DNA from: Metallyticus violacea
Lineage: Eukaryota > Arthropoda > Insecta > Mantodea > Metallyticidae
Reading direction: 5' to 3'
Assembly: GCA_030762175.1 (NCBI GenBank)
Contig: CM060831.1
Span: forward strand, 75,989,001 to 76,053,000
Length of the DNA: 64,000 bases
Positions 1 to 10,935 of the stretch are shown here, one piece after another (position 1 is the first letter of the stretch; each line of letters begins with the position of its first letter). Below the pieces are notes generated by a model that did not search any database, was not told the DNA's origin, and saw only the letters and a program-made list of their open reading frames with translations. The translations under genes were made by a program, and so were the position numbers.

Positions 1-670
1 TGCCATGCATAGCAAATATAAGGGAAGGGAGACCTCTGTCACGTGACCGTCCTACAGAGTGACTCGAAACGTTTGTTGCTAACGACGTAATTCACTGAAA
101 TCCCTTGTAATAAGCGTTGATTAGGGTCACTGGGGAAAACTCGGGAAAGGGGGGGGCGACGCTATTAATGATGTATAGATTGATTCGATTATTGACAGGT
201 ACTGTTTCAAATTGATGAGCTTGATTTTCATTTACTTACTTCCTAGGTAACAACACTGTAAATGTTCATTGTTACTTTTGAAAGTATGAGGACTAAATAA
301 TTCACTAATAACTTGTGGGACCGTACACAACACACGTATTAATACTTTGCACCGTATTTGCATGAATTTCCGTGTTTGCGATGGCCCTTTTTGTCCTTAT
401 CTATTTAATCCACTCACTGATCATATCTGATGCTTGAAATGCTATCATTTTAACCTTAATCGAGATAGCATACCGCCATGGACTAACCATATAATGCATT
501 TAGTTTTTTACATAATACCTTGCTACAGTTGTAGTAATGTCTTTAATAAAAATGTTGAAACTGATAGCACTGGACGACCCCATGACACGTTCAGATATCT
601 CTCATAGATAAGCGCAATGAAATTAATGGAATTGCAGGTAACGAATGTACTAGTACATCTATTAGCTATC
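1..670. other. unassigned AT-rich DNA
   Basis: No open reading frame of note, no repeat shared with the rest of the window and no RNA-like fold was seen here. It is the left flank of the first SINE-B. Confidence 0.5.
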
Positions 671-935
671 GCCACGGGTGGCGTAGGTGATTGAGGCGCG
701 GATTCGTGAGCTAAAGGTCTGAGGTTCGATTCCCCAACATGATCGTCCTCCCTGAATGAGGTTTTTCCAGGTTTATCTCAGTCCTCATAAATGGCAAATG
801 CCCGGGAGGTATCCTAAACTTTGGCGGAATGCTTCCATCCTTTACAAAAATCCCTTCCGAATTAATTATTTCACCTCATGTATCATCAGTGTTCTAAGCC
901 TGTGTTGCCTCAGTAGTTGTAACGGGCGTTAAAAA
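671..935 (+). repeat. SINE-B copy, tRNA-Ser/Leu-like head
   Basis: The head resembles a tRNA of the Ser/Leu type: an A-box-like stretch (GTGGCGTAGGTGATTGAGGC) and a B box (GGTTCGATTCC) near 722-732. The body then gives the family signature: a CGTCCTCCCTGA block, 'TTTTTCCAGGTTTATCTCAG', 'CCTCATAAATGGCAAATGC', and an end with CAGTGTTC ... CTCAGTAGT ... GGGCGTT. Seven other copies or fragments occur in this window (20515, 26887, 33321, 35541, 40643, 46499, 57977). This one is a rather diverged copy. Pol III transcription from the internal boxes and mobilisation by a LINE are the known behaviour of such elements; activity of this copy is not implied. Confidence 0.85.
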
Positions 936-1269
936 CTGTCTAAAAATCCATCAGCTAAAATATATGTTTATGATAAGTTTTAAATTATATATGTTTTCTT
1001 TACCCCCCCAAAATACATATATTTAAAAACATCTTTTAGATAAATTGTATAGCAATATGAGAAGCAGTAACACGAATAAAATACACAATATATTACTAAT
1101 GTAAAATAGGAACGTTCCGCGAATACGAATAAAGGATGTAATTCATAAAGACAGGCACTAGAATCATGGTCATCTGTTATTGATATATTTTTAATGTTTT
1201 ATTTATTGTCGCTTTGACTCCATTGGCTTCTCGCAACGTTTTTAGATTGGAACGTGAATGCTGTAATCA
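936..1269. other. unassigned AT-rich DNA
   Basis: Low-complexity AT-rich sequence between SINE-B and SINE-C. No coding or structural signal was seen. Confidence 0.5.
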
Positions 1270-1471
1270 TGAATGGAATGGAAATGAATTAATGAAGGCG
1301 AAAATGAGCTCGGAATCCTTGGCGCCTTAAAGCTAACTTCGCATTCACCTTCTCAGGGTAAGGAAAAATTCTGAAAACAAAAAACCCCTATCCAGCCAGC
1401 TTGTCCTGGCCGTAAATCGAAACCAGGACCTACGCATTAGAAGTCACAAATGCACCACTAGACAAAGGTGT
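1270..1471 (-). repeat. SINE-C copy (minus strand)
   Basis: Read on the minus strand, the tRNA-like head has an A-box-like TGTCTAGTGGTGC and a B-box-like GGTCCTGGTTTCGATT, followed by a body whose plus-strand signature is 'AAATGAGCTCGGAATCCTTG' and 'GCGCCTTAAAGC'. The same signature occurs at 20905-21078 and 27321-27520, so this is a dispersed family. Family naming is mine; the LINE partner is unknown. Confidence 0.75.
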
Positions 1472-1659
1472 GATATTTATGTTCTGTTAATTTCCTGATC
1501 CTAGGTACAGAAATAATATGATATTTTTGAGACATATGAACCTTTTTAATAAAGCCCCTAGAAATTCACCTTTCCTTTTTTATCTCAATTGTTAAGTACG
1601 ATTAAGACAAGAAACAGAGGTTTTTGTACTATACTGTGTAATAGTTCATAATATATATT

Positions 1660-2632
1660 TTATAAGCCCAATCATATTTTGTGCATTGTAATTAGTAGTA
1701 GAAATATTATGTATATTCGTGTTTCATGAGATGTAACCTTTATGTGTAAATTGTATGTAATCAAAAGGAAAGTTCTCTGGTGTAGCTGCTTACGTGAGCC
1801 CGAAATGCCAAGAAAGAAATAAAACCGCTATATAATGGGAAAAAGTAAGCCCAAGGGGACAAGTGTTATGCCATTTTTACTTTGAGAAGTTTAATGAACA
1901 CCAGGCCTTTTAAATTTATTTGGGAAATGACCCCGCTAGCCGGTTTACAGTTAACTTTAAACTAACCAATGTAAATAAATATTTAAACTTCCAAATAGTA
2001 GCGAGTGGCGTGCGTTGGCAGGTGAATTTGAACCATTCAATAGTAGATATATGTTTTTAATTTTAAAGCAAGGTGGGAGACTTGCGCGTGCTTGTGTGAT
2101 CCCTGAATCGAGTATATAAGGAGGGGTTTGCTCGACTGGAGCACGCAGTGCTACCATTTGAAGTTATACATTCGGCTAAGACATTCATCTGTAAGTTTTA
2201 CACGTGGCGTGAGACACTTAGTTCTAAGTTCCAAGTTTGCCCTTCTAGGCATCAGATTTAGATCACTTCAGTTCGTCAGTTTAGCAGCTCAGTTCAGGTA
2301 GTCAGATAATCAGATTCAGTTCATCTCCTTGGGAGTCACGTCAGCTAAATTTTTATTCAACGTAGCTAAATTCTAACGTATGCAGATCACCAGGGAAAGC
2401 GAAGATCTTGCAAATAATAAATTACCATATATTATGTCGCATACCGTAATCATTTAAAAATCGATATTCTCTCCCGGTCCTGTTGAGCACGAGTCACAAA
2501 ATAGCTAATCAAATCCCTGAGATATTGTTTTTATGAATCGTGGGCAACCACACCAAAGCGATCATCGACGAAACCGCTTCAAAATTAGCATCATAACCAA
2601 ACCGCTTCAACTTAGCTCATATTTAAACAGTT
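1660..2632 (+). mobile_element. diverged LTR plus start of leader, LTR retrotransposon (family L1 here)
   Basis: This segment aligns by eye along its length with 56717-57672. Shared landmarks in order: TAAGCCCAATCAT at the left end, a GGGACAAGT block, the TATA box (TATATAAG at 2113-2120) followed by GGAG and a C/T-rich start region, an AATAAA poly(A) signal (2416-2421) followed by TATTATGTCGCAT, then TCCTGTTGAG, and a stretch near 2555-2630 with two 'ACCGCTTCAA' units. Promoter and poly(A) signal in this order is the U3-R-U5 layout of an LTR. No gag or pol follows, so it is a solo LTR or a truncated element. Exact termini and target duplication were not resolved. Confidence 0.65.
2113..2120 (+). 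promoter_or_regulatory. TATA box of the LTR
   Basis: TATATAAG lies at the place in this LTR where 57174-57180 has TATATAA in the related LTR; both are followed by a GGAGG-type run. Position conservation between two diverged copies supports a real promoter element rather than chance AT richness. Confidence 0.5.
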
Positions 2633-5600
2633 CCTCCTGGCAGTTCCAATATGCACAGTGAATCTCTAAAACTAGCAAAGCGAGTAGATATTTCTGAAAC
2701 GAAAGGTGCTATTGATGTGTTTTATGCACGGAATAGAAGTACATACAAGGGCTCATCAATGTAGTCCAAACAAAGATTCCAATATTTTTATTAGAGAGTT
2801 GCACAAATTCACGTTTTTTTTTTTTTCAAATGGAACAATGCCTGTTGACTTCAAGAAAATAGAACTAGATAAAATGTCAATGGGGATTTTGCACGACTCT
2901 AGGTCAAGTAATTTACGGGACGGACTTTTATGGCCTTATAGAATTCCCATGACCTTTACGCAAAAATTAATACATTCCTCCGATTTTAGGCAAAAGCAGT
3001 GCGTATCTATTTGCGTTTTGTTTACAATTTAGGGAAATTATCAAAAATATGTCATAATTATGCAAAGATAAAATTGTGTGAGAGCATGTAAATAATAATT
3101 AGCCAGAAAGTTAAACATGAAGCAGAGATTAAACAGGGGGTAGTGATAGTAAAGAAATATATTGGAGTAAGTAAATTACAAACAAAGTTTAAATTACCAT
3201 ATAAATAATACAATTGTAAAAAGCATTTTGACATATGGTATGAGTAGGCTAGATCTCTGAATATGTACAGAAAAGGCTAGTGTAAAAATAAATTTCCTGC
3301 GTACTTCATCGAAAATTGACGGGACAGAGTACCTAACAGGTTAAGACAAACAATGAAGTTATATGAATATCTATACATTGTTGAGTGTGTTGAAAGGAAA
3401 CCGTATACTGCATGGGTAAATTCAACGGAAGAACTGCCGTGAGTTAGAAGAAGAATAGGTCGACCTGGAGTGAAGAATAGGCCAGTGCTATGGAAAGTTG
3501 TGGAATAAAGGTTGGCTAGTGCTATGACAAATACGCTGGAATTTAAGAACCCCAAATGGAGCAATACACTGTAAACCAGAAATATATCAAGAGCATGTTA
3601 TAATTTTACATTTGTTTTCCTCATTTAATTGCTTAGATACTAGACTGGAAATGCACCGCACATTCCTGCCTACCGCAACCGTATGTGTGAATTTGTGTTC
3701 ATATTTGTTTTCTTTACACGAAGTATAATAGATGCCCCTGACAAAATGTCGTGGTGTGTTATAGAAGTAAATGTTGAATGTGAGAGGATATAGTATTGTT
3801 TAATAATGCTGATAAAATCGAAAATGATCCTAGTGTACTGTAGAGAACTTTGGAAGAATATCATTCTTTCTTCTTCTAGAGATATTCCGACAAACATCCA
3901 GGAAAAACTGCGAGTTACTGCAATGGCTAAGTCAACGCTTTGCTTCCGCACTCACTTAGTCGCTGTAGTGATACGTGTTGGCCGTTGTTCTCATTTCTTT
4001 TCTTGCCACAAATGAGCACTTTCGTAGCACTTCATCGAAAACACACAAGAATGACAACACGCGTCTGCTTATTGACAGGAATTGATTCTAAATACACCTC
4101 TTGTATGTTTTATCAACTACTACTCCTGTTCAGCCGCAGTCTGTCATATGCCTGAGAACATATATTGTACTACACTGAGACAAGGCACAGAATTTGCTTA
4201 ATCAGCACGGTGGAGGCATGCAAAGTTCGGTATCTACTGATATAACTTACACCTAAAATTATCTAACACAAACAATTAGAAGGAGATGGTTTGCATACAT
4301 TCTGGATTACGGACATCAAAAATTAATAATATAGGACATATAATATTTCCTTGAACACTGTAAAATATTATTAAAGACAAGTATTTGCAAGGTGATTTTC
4401 TTACCCACATTAAGAAAGGGTATGTTGCAACTACTTTCTTGTTCCAAACACTTTGTAGTTCTTCTGAACACAAAAGACACACCTTTCTTAATTTATTGAA
4501 TAAGAACAAAAGCTTGTTCACCATCCTAACAAATAATTAACACATTATTGAATGGCGTTTCCTATTCAATTAATTTTCTACAGAAATCACGAACATTACA
4601 AATGCAGCTGAGACTAAAAATACACATGATGCCCGTAATATTTACTGCCTGCGACAGCAGATTTTCTGATTTGGCCGGAAATATAACTTGATTTCTACCG
4701 TGGGGCCTGATTTGCTAGTATATAAGTAATTATCTTTTCAAATTTATTTTTAAAATCCTTAATTTAATTTGTTTTACATATATTTGATTAGCTCTGATAT
4801 AATCAGTGTTTTGTTATTGATTATCTCTATCTTATTTAGGGATCACAGCTAAGTTGAAGTGCTTCCCGCTCTGCAGTAGAAAATTAATCAAATCAAAGTA
4901 ATGACTTTGATACTCGCAAGATTTAAGCAACAGAAAGCAGCGAACGCTCCCTTACTACTGGCTAAAACTTTTGTTTGCTTTTATCTCATTGAGGAACGAG
5001 AGGGAACGAGAAGGTGGGAGTTGGTAGTGTTGATGAAAAATGGACGCCTCATTTCCACAGCATCCTTTGGGTGTAAGATTAATTTGTTATTTCCTTGAGG
5101 AAGTGTGTCTGTAAGTGCGAACCTTCCCCCAACTATAGTGTTTTCTGGAAGGTTTGTGTTCTTGTTGTGTTATTAATTTTCCTGAATTATGTGACGTAAT
5201 AAACATAGGGCGGTGGTAGGGAGAACAAGAATGGGGTCGAGGAAAGGAGGGAGGGCTATTTTGGCAAGGACTGGAGAAATGAACTAACCGTTGCGTCATT
5301 TCCGATGCTGTAAGATGGTAGGGGAGTGTGGTAATAACAAGGGTTTATGTTATCCGGATAACTTGGGGTTTAGGCCAAAACTGGCGCTTAGAGTAGTCAT
5401 TAAATTTTAATATTTTTAAATAATATTTAAACCCGCGTGTTTCGGAAAAATGTGTTAACCCCTTTTGTGCTAGATGCTAATAATTCCCCAGCAGCTCCTC
5501 TGGTGTTGAAAATGTTCCTTAATAAGAATATAGTTATTTATTTTGGGAATTCGCAGCAGTAGGTGTGCATTTTAAACATTTAGACTTCATATTTCAGTGC

Positions 5601-5777
5601 GCATTTTCATTACGGGTTTAGAAACCAGAGAGAGAAAGAAAGGAGGTGACTCGCCCAGCTTTTATCATGGCAATTATCACATAGAAATAACAGAAAATTA
5701 AGTATTTTGCTAATTGTTTTGTTATTTTAAATATCTTAGAGATTTAACTCATTTGAACTGAGCAATTGATTTAAATA
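2633..5777. other. 3.1 kb without recognisable genes
   Basis: Contains several ORFs of 65-108 codons (the longest at 2706-3032, plus strand). None has a motif, codon pattern or neighbour that suggests a gene; the first includes a poly-T run coding for phenylalanines. No window repeat was recognised. The stretch 4980-5330 is more purine/GC-rich than its surroundings. Confidence 0.45.
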
Positions 5778-6050
5778 GTTTACAGATGCTCTTTAACATC
5801 TCAGTTCATCAGCGTACTATTCAATTCAGGGCGTGAAAAGACTGATAAATTTCGTTCAGAGGTCTCTTCTTCTTGAGGTTCTTTTTCGTGCCGTAAATCT
5901 ACGACCCGCGGCTTTACTTTCCTTCGGAAGGAAGAAGTCACGCTTAGCATTTTTACGCCCGAAAAACTCCATTGGCCTTAGTCGGGATTTAACCCGCGAT
6001 CTTGGCTTTACGAGGCAAATACAGTTACCACTAGACCACCAAAACCGACT
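5778..6050 (-). repeat. SINE-A copy (minus strand)
   Basis: Carries all SINE-A landmarks in reverse: tail (GACGCTCTTTAAC-like) at the left, CAGGGCGTGAAA, TTCTTGAGGTTCTTTTTCGTG, CCGCGGCTTTACTTTCCTTC, TTTTTACGCCCGAAAA, and the tRNA-like head at the right ending in ACCACTAGACCACCA, which is a reversed A box. It faces the SINE-A at 6297 across a ~200-bp spacer. Confidence 0.85.
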
Positions 6051-6094
6051 AATTGAGTAATAAAATAATATATTTCAAGGTACAACATTTCTCT

Positions 6095-6290
6095 TTAAAG
6101 AATTTCAAATTATTTAAGTTTATATTAATATTGAACACTTTATGGTAAAACAAGGAAAACGTTAAAATGAACCTTGTAAGAGTAACAGTATTTGAAGAAA
6201 ATGCATTACTTTGATTAATTAAATGAATCATTTATGTACAGTGGTGAAAAAGAACGGTTGAGTGCACTCTTGAGGCAAGGATATTCTCTC
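6095..6290 (+). repeat. first unit of a ~200-bp direct duplication
   Basis: From TTCAAATTATTTAAGTTTAT to TTGAGGCAAGGATATTCT this unit is repeated at 6597-6788 with scattered substitutions. The two units flank the SINE-A at 6297-6593. Confidence 0.8.
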
Positions 6291-6296
6291 TAGGTC

Positions 6297-6593
6297 TAGG
6301 TCCTGATAGTGTAGTGGTAACCATACTTGCCTTCTAAACCCAAGATCGCCGGTTCAAACTCGGCCAGGTTCAATGGATTTTTTCGGGCGTAAAAATCCTA
6401 AGTATGGCTTCCCTCGGAAGGGAAGTAAAGCCGTGGGTCCCGTGTCGTACATTTACGGCACGATAAAGAACCTCAAGCCTGAAAGAAGAGGCCTCTGAGC
6501 AAAATTTGTTGGCCGTTTCACGCCCTGAATAGAAAGGGACGCTGATGACCTGTGATGTTAAAGAGCGTCCGTAAATAAATCAAATCAATCAAT
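6297..6593 (+). repeat. SINE-A copy
   Basis: tRNA-like head with A box (GTGTAGTGGTAACC) and B box (GGTTCAAACTC), then the conserved body: TTTTTTCGGGCGTAAAAATC, TCGGAAGGGAAGTAAAGCCG, CGTACATTTACGGCACG, AACCTCAAGCCTGAAAGAAG, and a 3' end with GTTAAAGAGCGTCC and an (AATC)n-like tail. Near full length. It lies between two copies of a duplicated flank. Confidence 0.9.
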
Positions 6594-6596
6594 CTT

Positions 6597-6788
6597 TAAA
6601 GATTTTCAAATTATTTAAGTTTATGTTAATATTGAGCACTTTATGGTACAACAAGAAAAATGTTAAAATGAAAATTGTAAAAGTAACAATATTTGAAGAA
6701 AATGCATTACTTTAATTAATTAAATGAATCATTTATGTACAGTGGTGGAAAAAACGGTTGAGTGCACTCTTGAGGCAGGAATATTCTA
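6597..6788 (+). repeat. second unit of the ~200-bp direct duplication
   Basis: Matches 6095-6290 across its length, with the same end TTGAGGCAGGAATATTCT. The spacing suggests a segmental tandem duplication that involved or was later split by a SINE-A. Confidence 0.8.
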
Positions 6789-7092
6789 CCACCACTAAGG
6801 AAACGAGTAGAGTTCATATTAGTCACTCTTTGCTTATACTATAAGTATACTATTATACTGTTTATTATATTTATATTATTAGAATAACCAGCAACACAGA
6901 GAGGTGTGCATTCTCTGTTCCAGTGACCAGTGTTGGAATATCGATACCTCCCATATAATTGAACGTTTCATTTATTCCCGATACATTCATCCATAGTTCT
7001 TTTTACCTTATTCAATCTATCTTATTACATATTTATAGCCTCCTAGCAAAGGAGGCTGAAAGACGGTGTTCAGTCTCCTCTATAGCTATCGA

Positions 7093-7545
7093 TCAGGGCG
7101 CCTCAGTCGATAACGCTTGCGACTCGCATTCGGGAAATCTCGAGTTCAACTCCCTTTGGACCGGCTATCCTGATCTTGAGTTTTTCGAGTATCCCTGATC
7201 GTCAGGTGAATGCTGGGTTTTCTACTGTCCTATTTTTTATCGTTTCATTCCATTGGTTCTGTTACAGAGTGAGGTGTGTTGGTGCGATGTGGCGGTTGCT
7301 TGAGCCATAAAAAAGTTTCTGCCCCGACGCCGTGTATGGAGGCGGCTTGAACTCCTTTGAAGGGAGCACCTCTGGCATCGAGTTGTTCTATCTGGGGCAA
7401 CGTTAGGGACTCGACTATGTCCGTGCTTCACTGCCAATAGATCCTGATCGTCCGGTCTCCCTCACTTTATCCCTTTTTTCCCGAAAATGCCCTCACTAAG
7501 AGTATTGGCACAAGCAGCCAGCCTTGAGCAAGGCTGAAATATGGA
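7093..7545 (+). repeat. SINE-D copy, long tRNA-derived element
   Basis: The head (GGGCGCCTCAGTCGATAACG ... CGAGTTCAACTCCCT) is tRNA-like with an A-box-like CTCAGTCGATAACG and a B-box-like GAGTTCAACTC. The body includes CGTCAGGTGAATGCTGGGTT, CATTGGTTCTGTTACAGAG, GAGGCGGCTTGAACTCC, GACTATGTCCGTG, GTCTCCCTCACTTTATCCC and CAGCCAGCCTTGAGC. The same order of blocks is found on the minus strand of 58290-58768. At about 450 bp it is long for a simple SINE. The right boundary is approximate. Confidence 0.7.
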
Positions 7546-8596
7546 AATATCCATCTCCTCTGCTTTCAGTCCGATCCTGTTTAATTCTTTAGGACTGTAT
7601 AGTATGCAAAGCAAGAAGTGTGTTTGTGACCACTATAAGGAGGTTAAATCTTTATCACAGAATGAAATATGAAATATTTCAATGGCCTACAATGGACGAA
7701 ATTTCAGGAGCTAAATTACATGTATGTGTAATTTTTTTAATTTTTATATATGTATTACAATATTTAGAAAGCCGTGGGTCTTTATTTGGGTCATGAGAAT
7801 AGGTTAAGTGCAATTTTATTAGTGAATACTGTGTACTTTGTGCTTGCGTATGATTATATGTGATTGTACAGTAAAATGCCTTTTCTGTCTCTCTCTTTAA
7901 TCAATAAATCTAAATATATCTAAAAATCTAGGGTTCTGTTTACATATTCTATATATATTTCCAAGGCACGCATATTGAAGGTAAATTTGTGATATACGTT
8001 TTAGTACATTTTTAGTTCTTAATGCTTTCTATAAATTGGCGCGCCTCTTCCAATCACCTCTCTCCGGTGAACACGAATTTTTGCCCATTCTTCCTACCAT
8101 TTGATGCATATGTACTGCTCTATTAGCGTCGTTTGCATTGCGCGTTGAAAGCTGTCGTTTGTTATTGTCACTGGTACATCTGAGGCAGATGTTTATGGTA
8201 TTTATATTGGCGCTTTTGAAGTTTTCGGTACGTGCACTCAAGCTGCACTTACGTATGTAAGAAAACTCAGGATGGGGGATTGTAGATATTATTTTAGCGT
8301 GAAGGTTAATGAGCTTACCGAGGAAGATAGGGGCGCATAGCTCTAGGCAGCGAAGTCCACTTTTGAAAAGGTATGTGTACATATATATTCCCCCTATAGC
8401 ATGCGCCAGATTAAAGTGAAAACCGGGTCTTCGTATGTCAGCAAATCTTCTATGTCCATTTGGATTGATTTTTATTTTCCATAAGTTGAAACAGCTCAGA
8501 AAAGTGTCAACGTAACGTTGTAGGGTTTGAAAGTCAAAAATAATGTTCTTTTTTTAGTGTTTGTAGAGCAGTTTGTTGTCGACTTACTTAACAACT
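7546..8596. other. about 1 kb without a recognised gene
   Basis: Holds a 117-codon minus-strand ORF (8029-8382) that I cannot assign. Its C-terminal part is rich in basic residues and the ORF is less AT-rich than its surroundings. No start context, intron signal or homologue is recognisable. Treat it as a chance or element-derived ORF until searched. Confidence 0.35.
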
Positions 8597-8870
8597 TTGG
8601 TATCGATAGGTAAATCGCCTCATAAACACAAGATCACGGATTCAATCCTGGCCAGGGTTAATCCATATTTTCCAGCTTAAAAATTCCAAGCACGGCTTCT
8701 TCAGGGAAGTAAAGCCGTGGGTCCCGTGTCTTTGATTTACGGTACGAAAAAGAACCTCAAGCCTGAAAGAAGAGGTCTCTGAGAAAAATTGAGCGGCCCT
8801 TTCATGCCCTGAATTGAATGGGACGCTGATGATCTGAAATGTTAAAGAGCGTCCTAAATAAACCAAATCA
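8597..8870 (+). repeat. SINE-A copy with degenerate head
   Basis: The body is clear (GGGAAGTAAAGCCGTGGGTC, AACCTCAAGCCTGAAAGAAG, GTTAAAGAGCGTCC, tail CCAAATCAACAAC). The tRNA-like head is worn: the A box is largely lost while the B-box area (GGATTCAATCCTGG) survives. The antisense 90-codon ORF over this copy is a by-product of the repeat. Confidence 0.8.
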
Positions 8871-9039
8871 ACAACAAGCAAACATGTAGAGCGGCATGAT
8901 GACTTTGTGGCCATCCTGCTTTTATTCTTTTAGTGAAGCTAGTGCGCGATACTTGAACCTGGAAGCTGTGGTTTTAAAGTAACTATGGAGGAGATGTAGG
9001 CATTGTTGGTACCTGGTGTTCTTTGTTGAGTTCATTTAT

Positions 9040-9289
9040 GGCACAGGTCGCTCACACGTCTGTAACTCCTTTTGGCCCGCTGTTTATCAACATTCCCAGG
9101 TTGTGCATGAACAGTTCCCAATAGTTTTAGTGTTCACCCGTGTAGACTTGTCGCGATAGAGGAAGGCTTAATAGACAGTCATGTTATCGGTACAGTGGCA
9201 TTCGATTGGAATAAAGCAATTTTCTCCAACGAAGTTAATTTAGCACTGCGGTGCCTCAAACAGTTTTTATTGACAATCTTTATAGAGCG
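9040..9289 (+). pseudogene. possible DDE transposase scrap
   Basis: The frame around 9207-9245 reads DWNKAIFSNEVNL, which resembles the (D/E)WxxVxFSDE(x)xF stretch around the first catalytic Asp of Tc1/mariner-type transposases, here with Asn in place of Asp. Flanking sequence shifts frame. A short motif match only, so low confidence. Confidence 0.25.
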
Positions 9290-9980
9290 TACGGGTTAAG
9301 AAAAGACTATAGAGCATCATCATACACAATTAGGATTTAGACCATGAGGCTGTTCCGTCTCCACCTAATTGTCGATTTTTTTATTGAAATTAATCTTTCC
9401 ATCTCTTTCGACGGCGTCCAATATCTCGTAATTCTATAGGTTTATAGTCATTTACTATTTTGAGGATGCGATTGGGATCCATTCTGTTTGCATGACAATG
9501 CCATTCTAATATTTATTTATCAGTTTTTCTATGATGCTTGTGATTCCAAGTTCTTCTCGGATATCTGAATTTTGTTTATGGTCTAACATTTTATATCCAG
9601 CTAATGGTATAATTAATCTTATTTCTGCGACCTCTGTCCTTAGTTTTTGCTTTGTTGTTAGAGACCAAGCTTCTGAGCCATAGAGTAGTGATAGTATGGC
9701 CAAGACTGTAAAATTTTAAAACCGTATCTCTTCTAACTTTTCCAACAAGTGTTCTTTTAATGACCTAATAGCTGCTGTAATTTAATATCTATATTAAATT
9801 ATAATACACCCTAAGTAATTAAAAGTATTGATCTGTTCCATAGGTTTATTGTTAATAACGATTATTGTTCTGATTGGGGTTTTTTTCCCCTCGAAATCCC
9901 ACAACCTTGTTGTCTAGCTTTACAACTTAATTTAAACAAGCTCTATAAAAGTTATCCTCTGATGTTGCAAATACAATTTG

Positions 9981-9992
9981 GTCGCCAGCAAA
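9981..9992 (-). other. damaged RT catalytic motif FAGD
   Basis: The minus-strand codons spell F-A-G-D between LL and QI. Families of this type have F/Y-A-D-D; the first catalytic Asp has become Gly by a single A-to-G change (GAC to GGC). Confidence 0.7.
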
Positions 9993-10119
9993 AAGTAGAG
10001 CATTGAGAAGTTTGTCGTTTACTGTAAAATTAAAAAATAGTTCTCCTTGCCATATTCTGGTAATCTCGTCAATATTTGCATATATCAAAATTGGCGACAA
10101 TGGACGACAATGCTCACCT

Positions 10120-10225
10120 CAATAATATCTCTGCTATCCACACTTCCTTCTTTATTTTTTTTTTATTTTTTTATTTTTATTTATTTATTTTTTTTTTTTT
10201 TGCATTTATACTTGTGATTTTTTTT
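10120..10225. repeat. T-rich low-complexity tract
   Basis: Dense runs of T with occasional A and C, about 10150-10225, inside LINE remnant 1. It may be the trace of an inserted poly(A)-tailed retroelement in reverse or expansion of a simple tract. Confidence 0.6.
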
Positions 10226-10935
10226 ATCTGAAACCACTTTGTTCTTATAAGAACACATGTTTATATTAAGTTTTTAGTTTTATTTTAGTATATTTCTTAC
10301 ATCCCGAATTCAACAAGATTATACCTCTGTAGTTGCAGCATATTTGTCGATTTCCTTTTTTAAATATAGAGATTATAAAGCTTCTTGCCATTCCTCTGGT
10401 ATGTGACCATATTTTCAACATATAAATATATAAATGTTGAAAATATAATAATTTAGATATAGTAGGCATTTAGTTCTATTGGCATCACCCCTTAATGCTT
10501 GCTTTGTTATAAAGTTCCATGTGGTATTGTACCTGATGATTGGAGTATTTCTGTAGTGGCATCAATTTATAAGAAAAGAGATCGTAAGAAATCTAAAACC
10601 CACAGAGGAAAGCGTGCTAAATTTTGGATATAAAACATAGTGAAATTTTTATCAAAATCGGAGACATTGCTTTAGTGAAAACAGAGTGAGTTTAGACGCA
10701 ATTGGTCATGTATAGATTTCGTCTTTGCATTATAAGGTATTGAAAAAATGGAGAATTTAATATTTCAATTTATATAACTATAATTTTTTTCGAGAAAATT
10801 TTCGATTCAGTTGTTCGAGAATTACTATGGGGGATATTATTAAAGAAAGGAATGCCTAGCCGATTTGCGGAAAAGCTTTTCGCCAATAATATTATAATGG
10901 TCAAACAGAGGATACAGTAAATAATTTTGATATTC

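Larger units (their letters stand above)
9290..10480 (-). pseudogene. LINE remnant 1: reverse transcriptase and C-terminal part, broken
   Basis: Reading the minus strand from the right, 10469-10266 gives ARSFIISIFKKGN and NYRGIILLNS, matching the WxxxxIxPIYKKGD and NYRGIxLL motifs at the start of LINE reverse transcriptases. Further on, the catalytic motif reads FAGD (9981-9992) where an active enzyme has FADD or YADD. Then 9703-9506 gives ILSLLYGSEAWSLTTKQK and a following IREELGI, the typical thumb/connection region of RTE/CR1-like LINEs, and 9430-9360 gives RRRKRWKD near the protein end. Most of the RT palm between these blocks is deleted or shifted. The element is dead: catalytic Asp lost, frames broken. 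It is head to head with LINE remnant 2. Confidence 0.8.

Noticed and set aside
9506..9703. Possible host gene like craniofacial development protein 2
   Set aside because: Database proteins with such names often derive from LINE ORFs; the motifs here are those of the RT connection region and the copy is broken.
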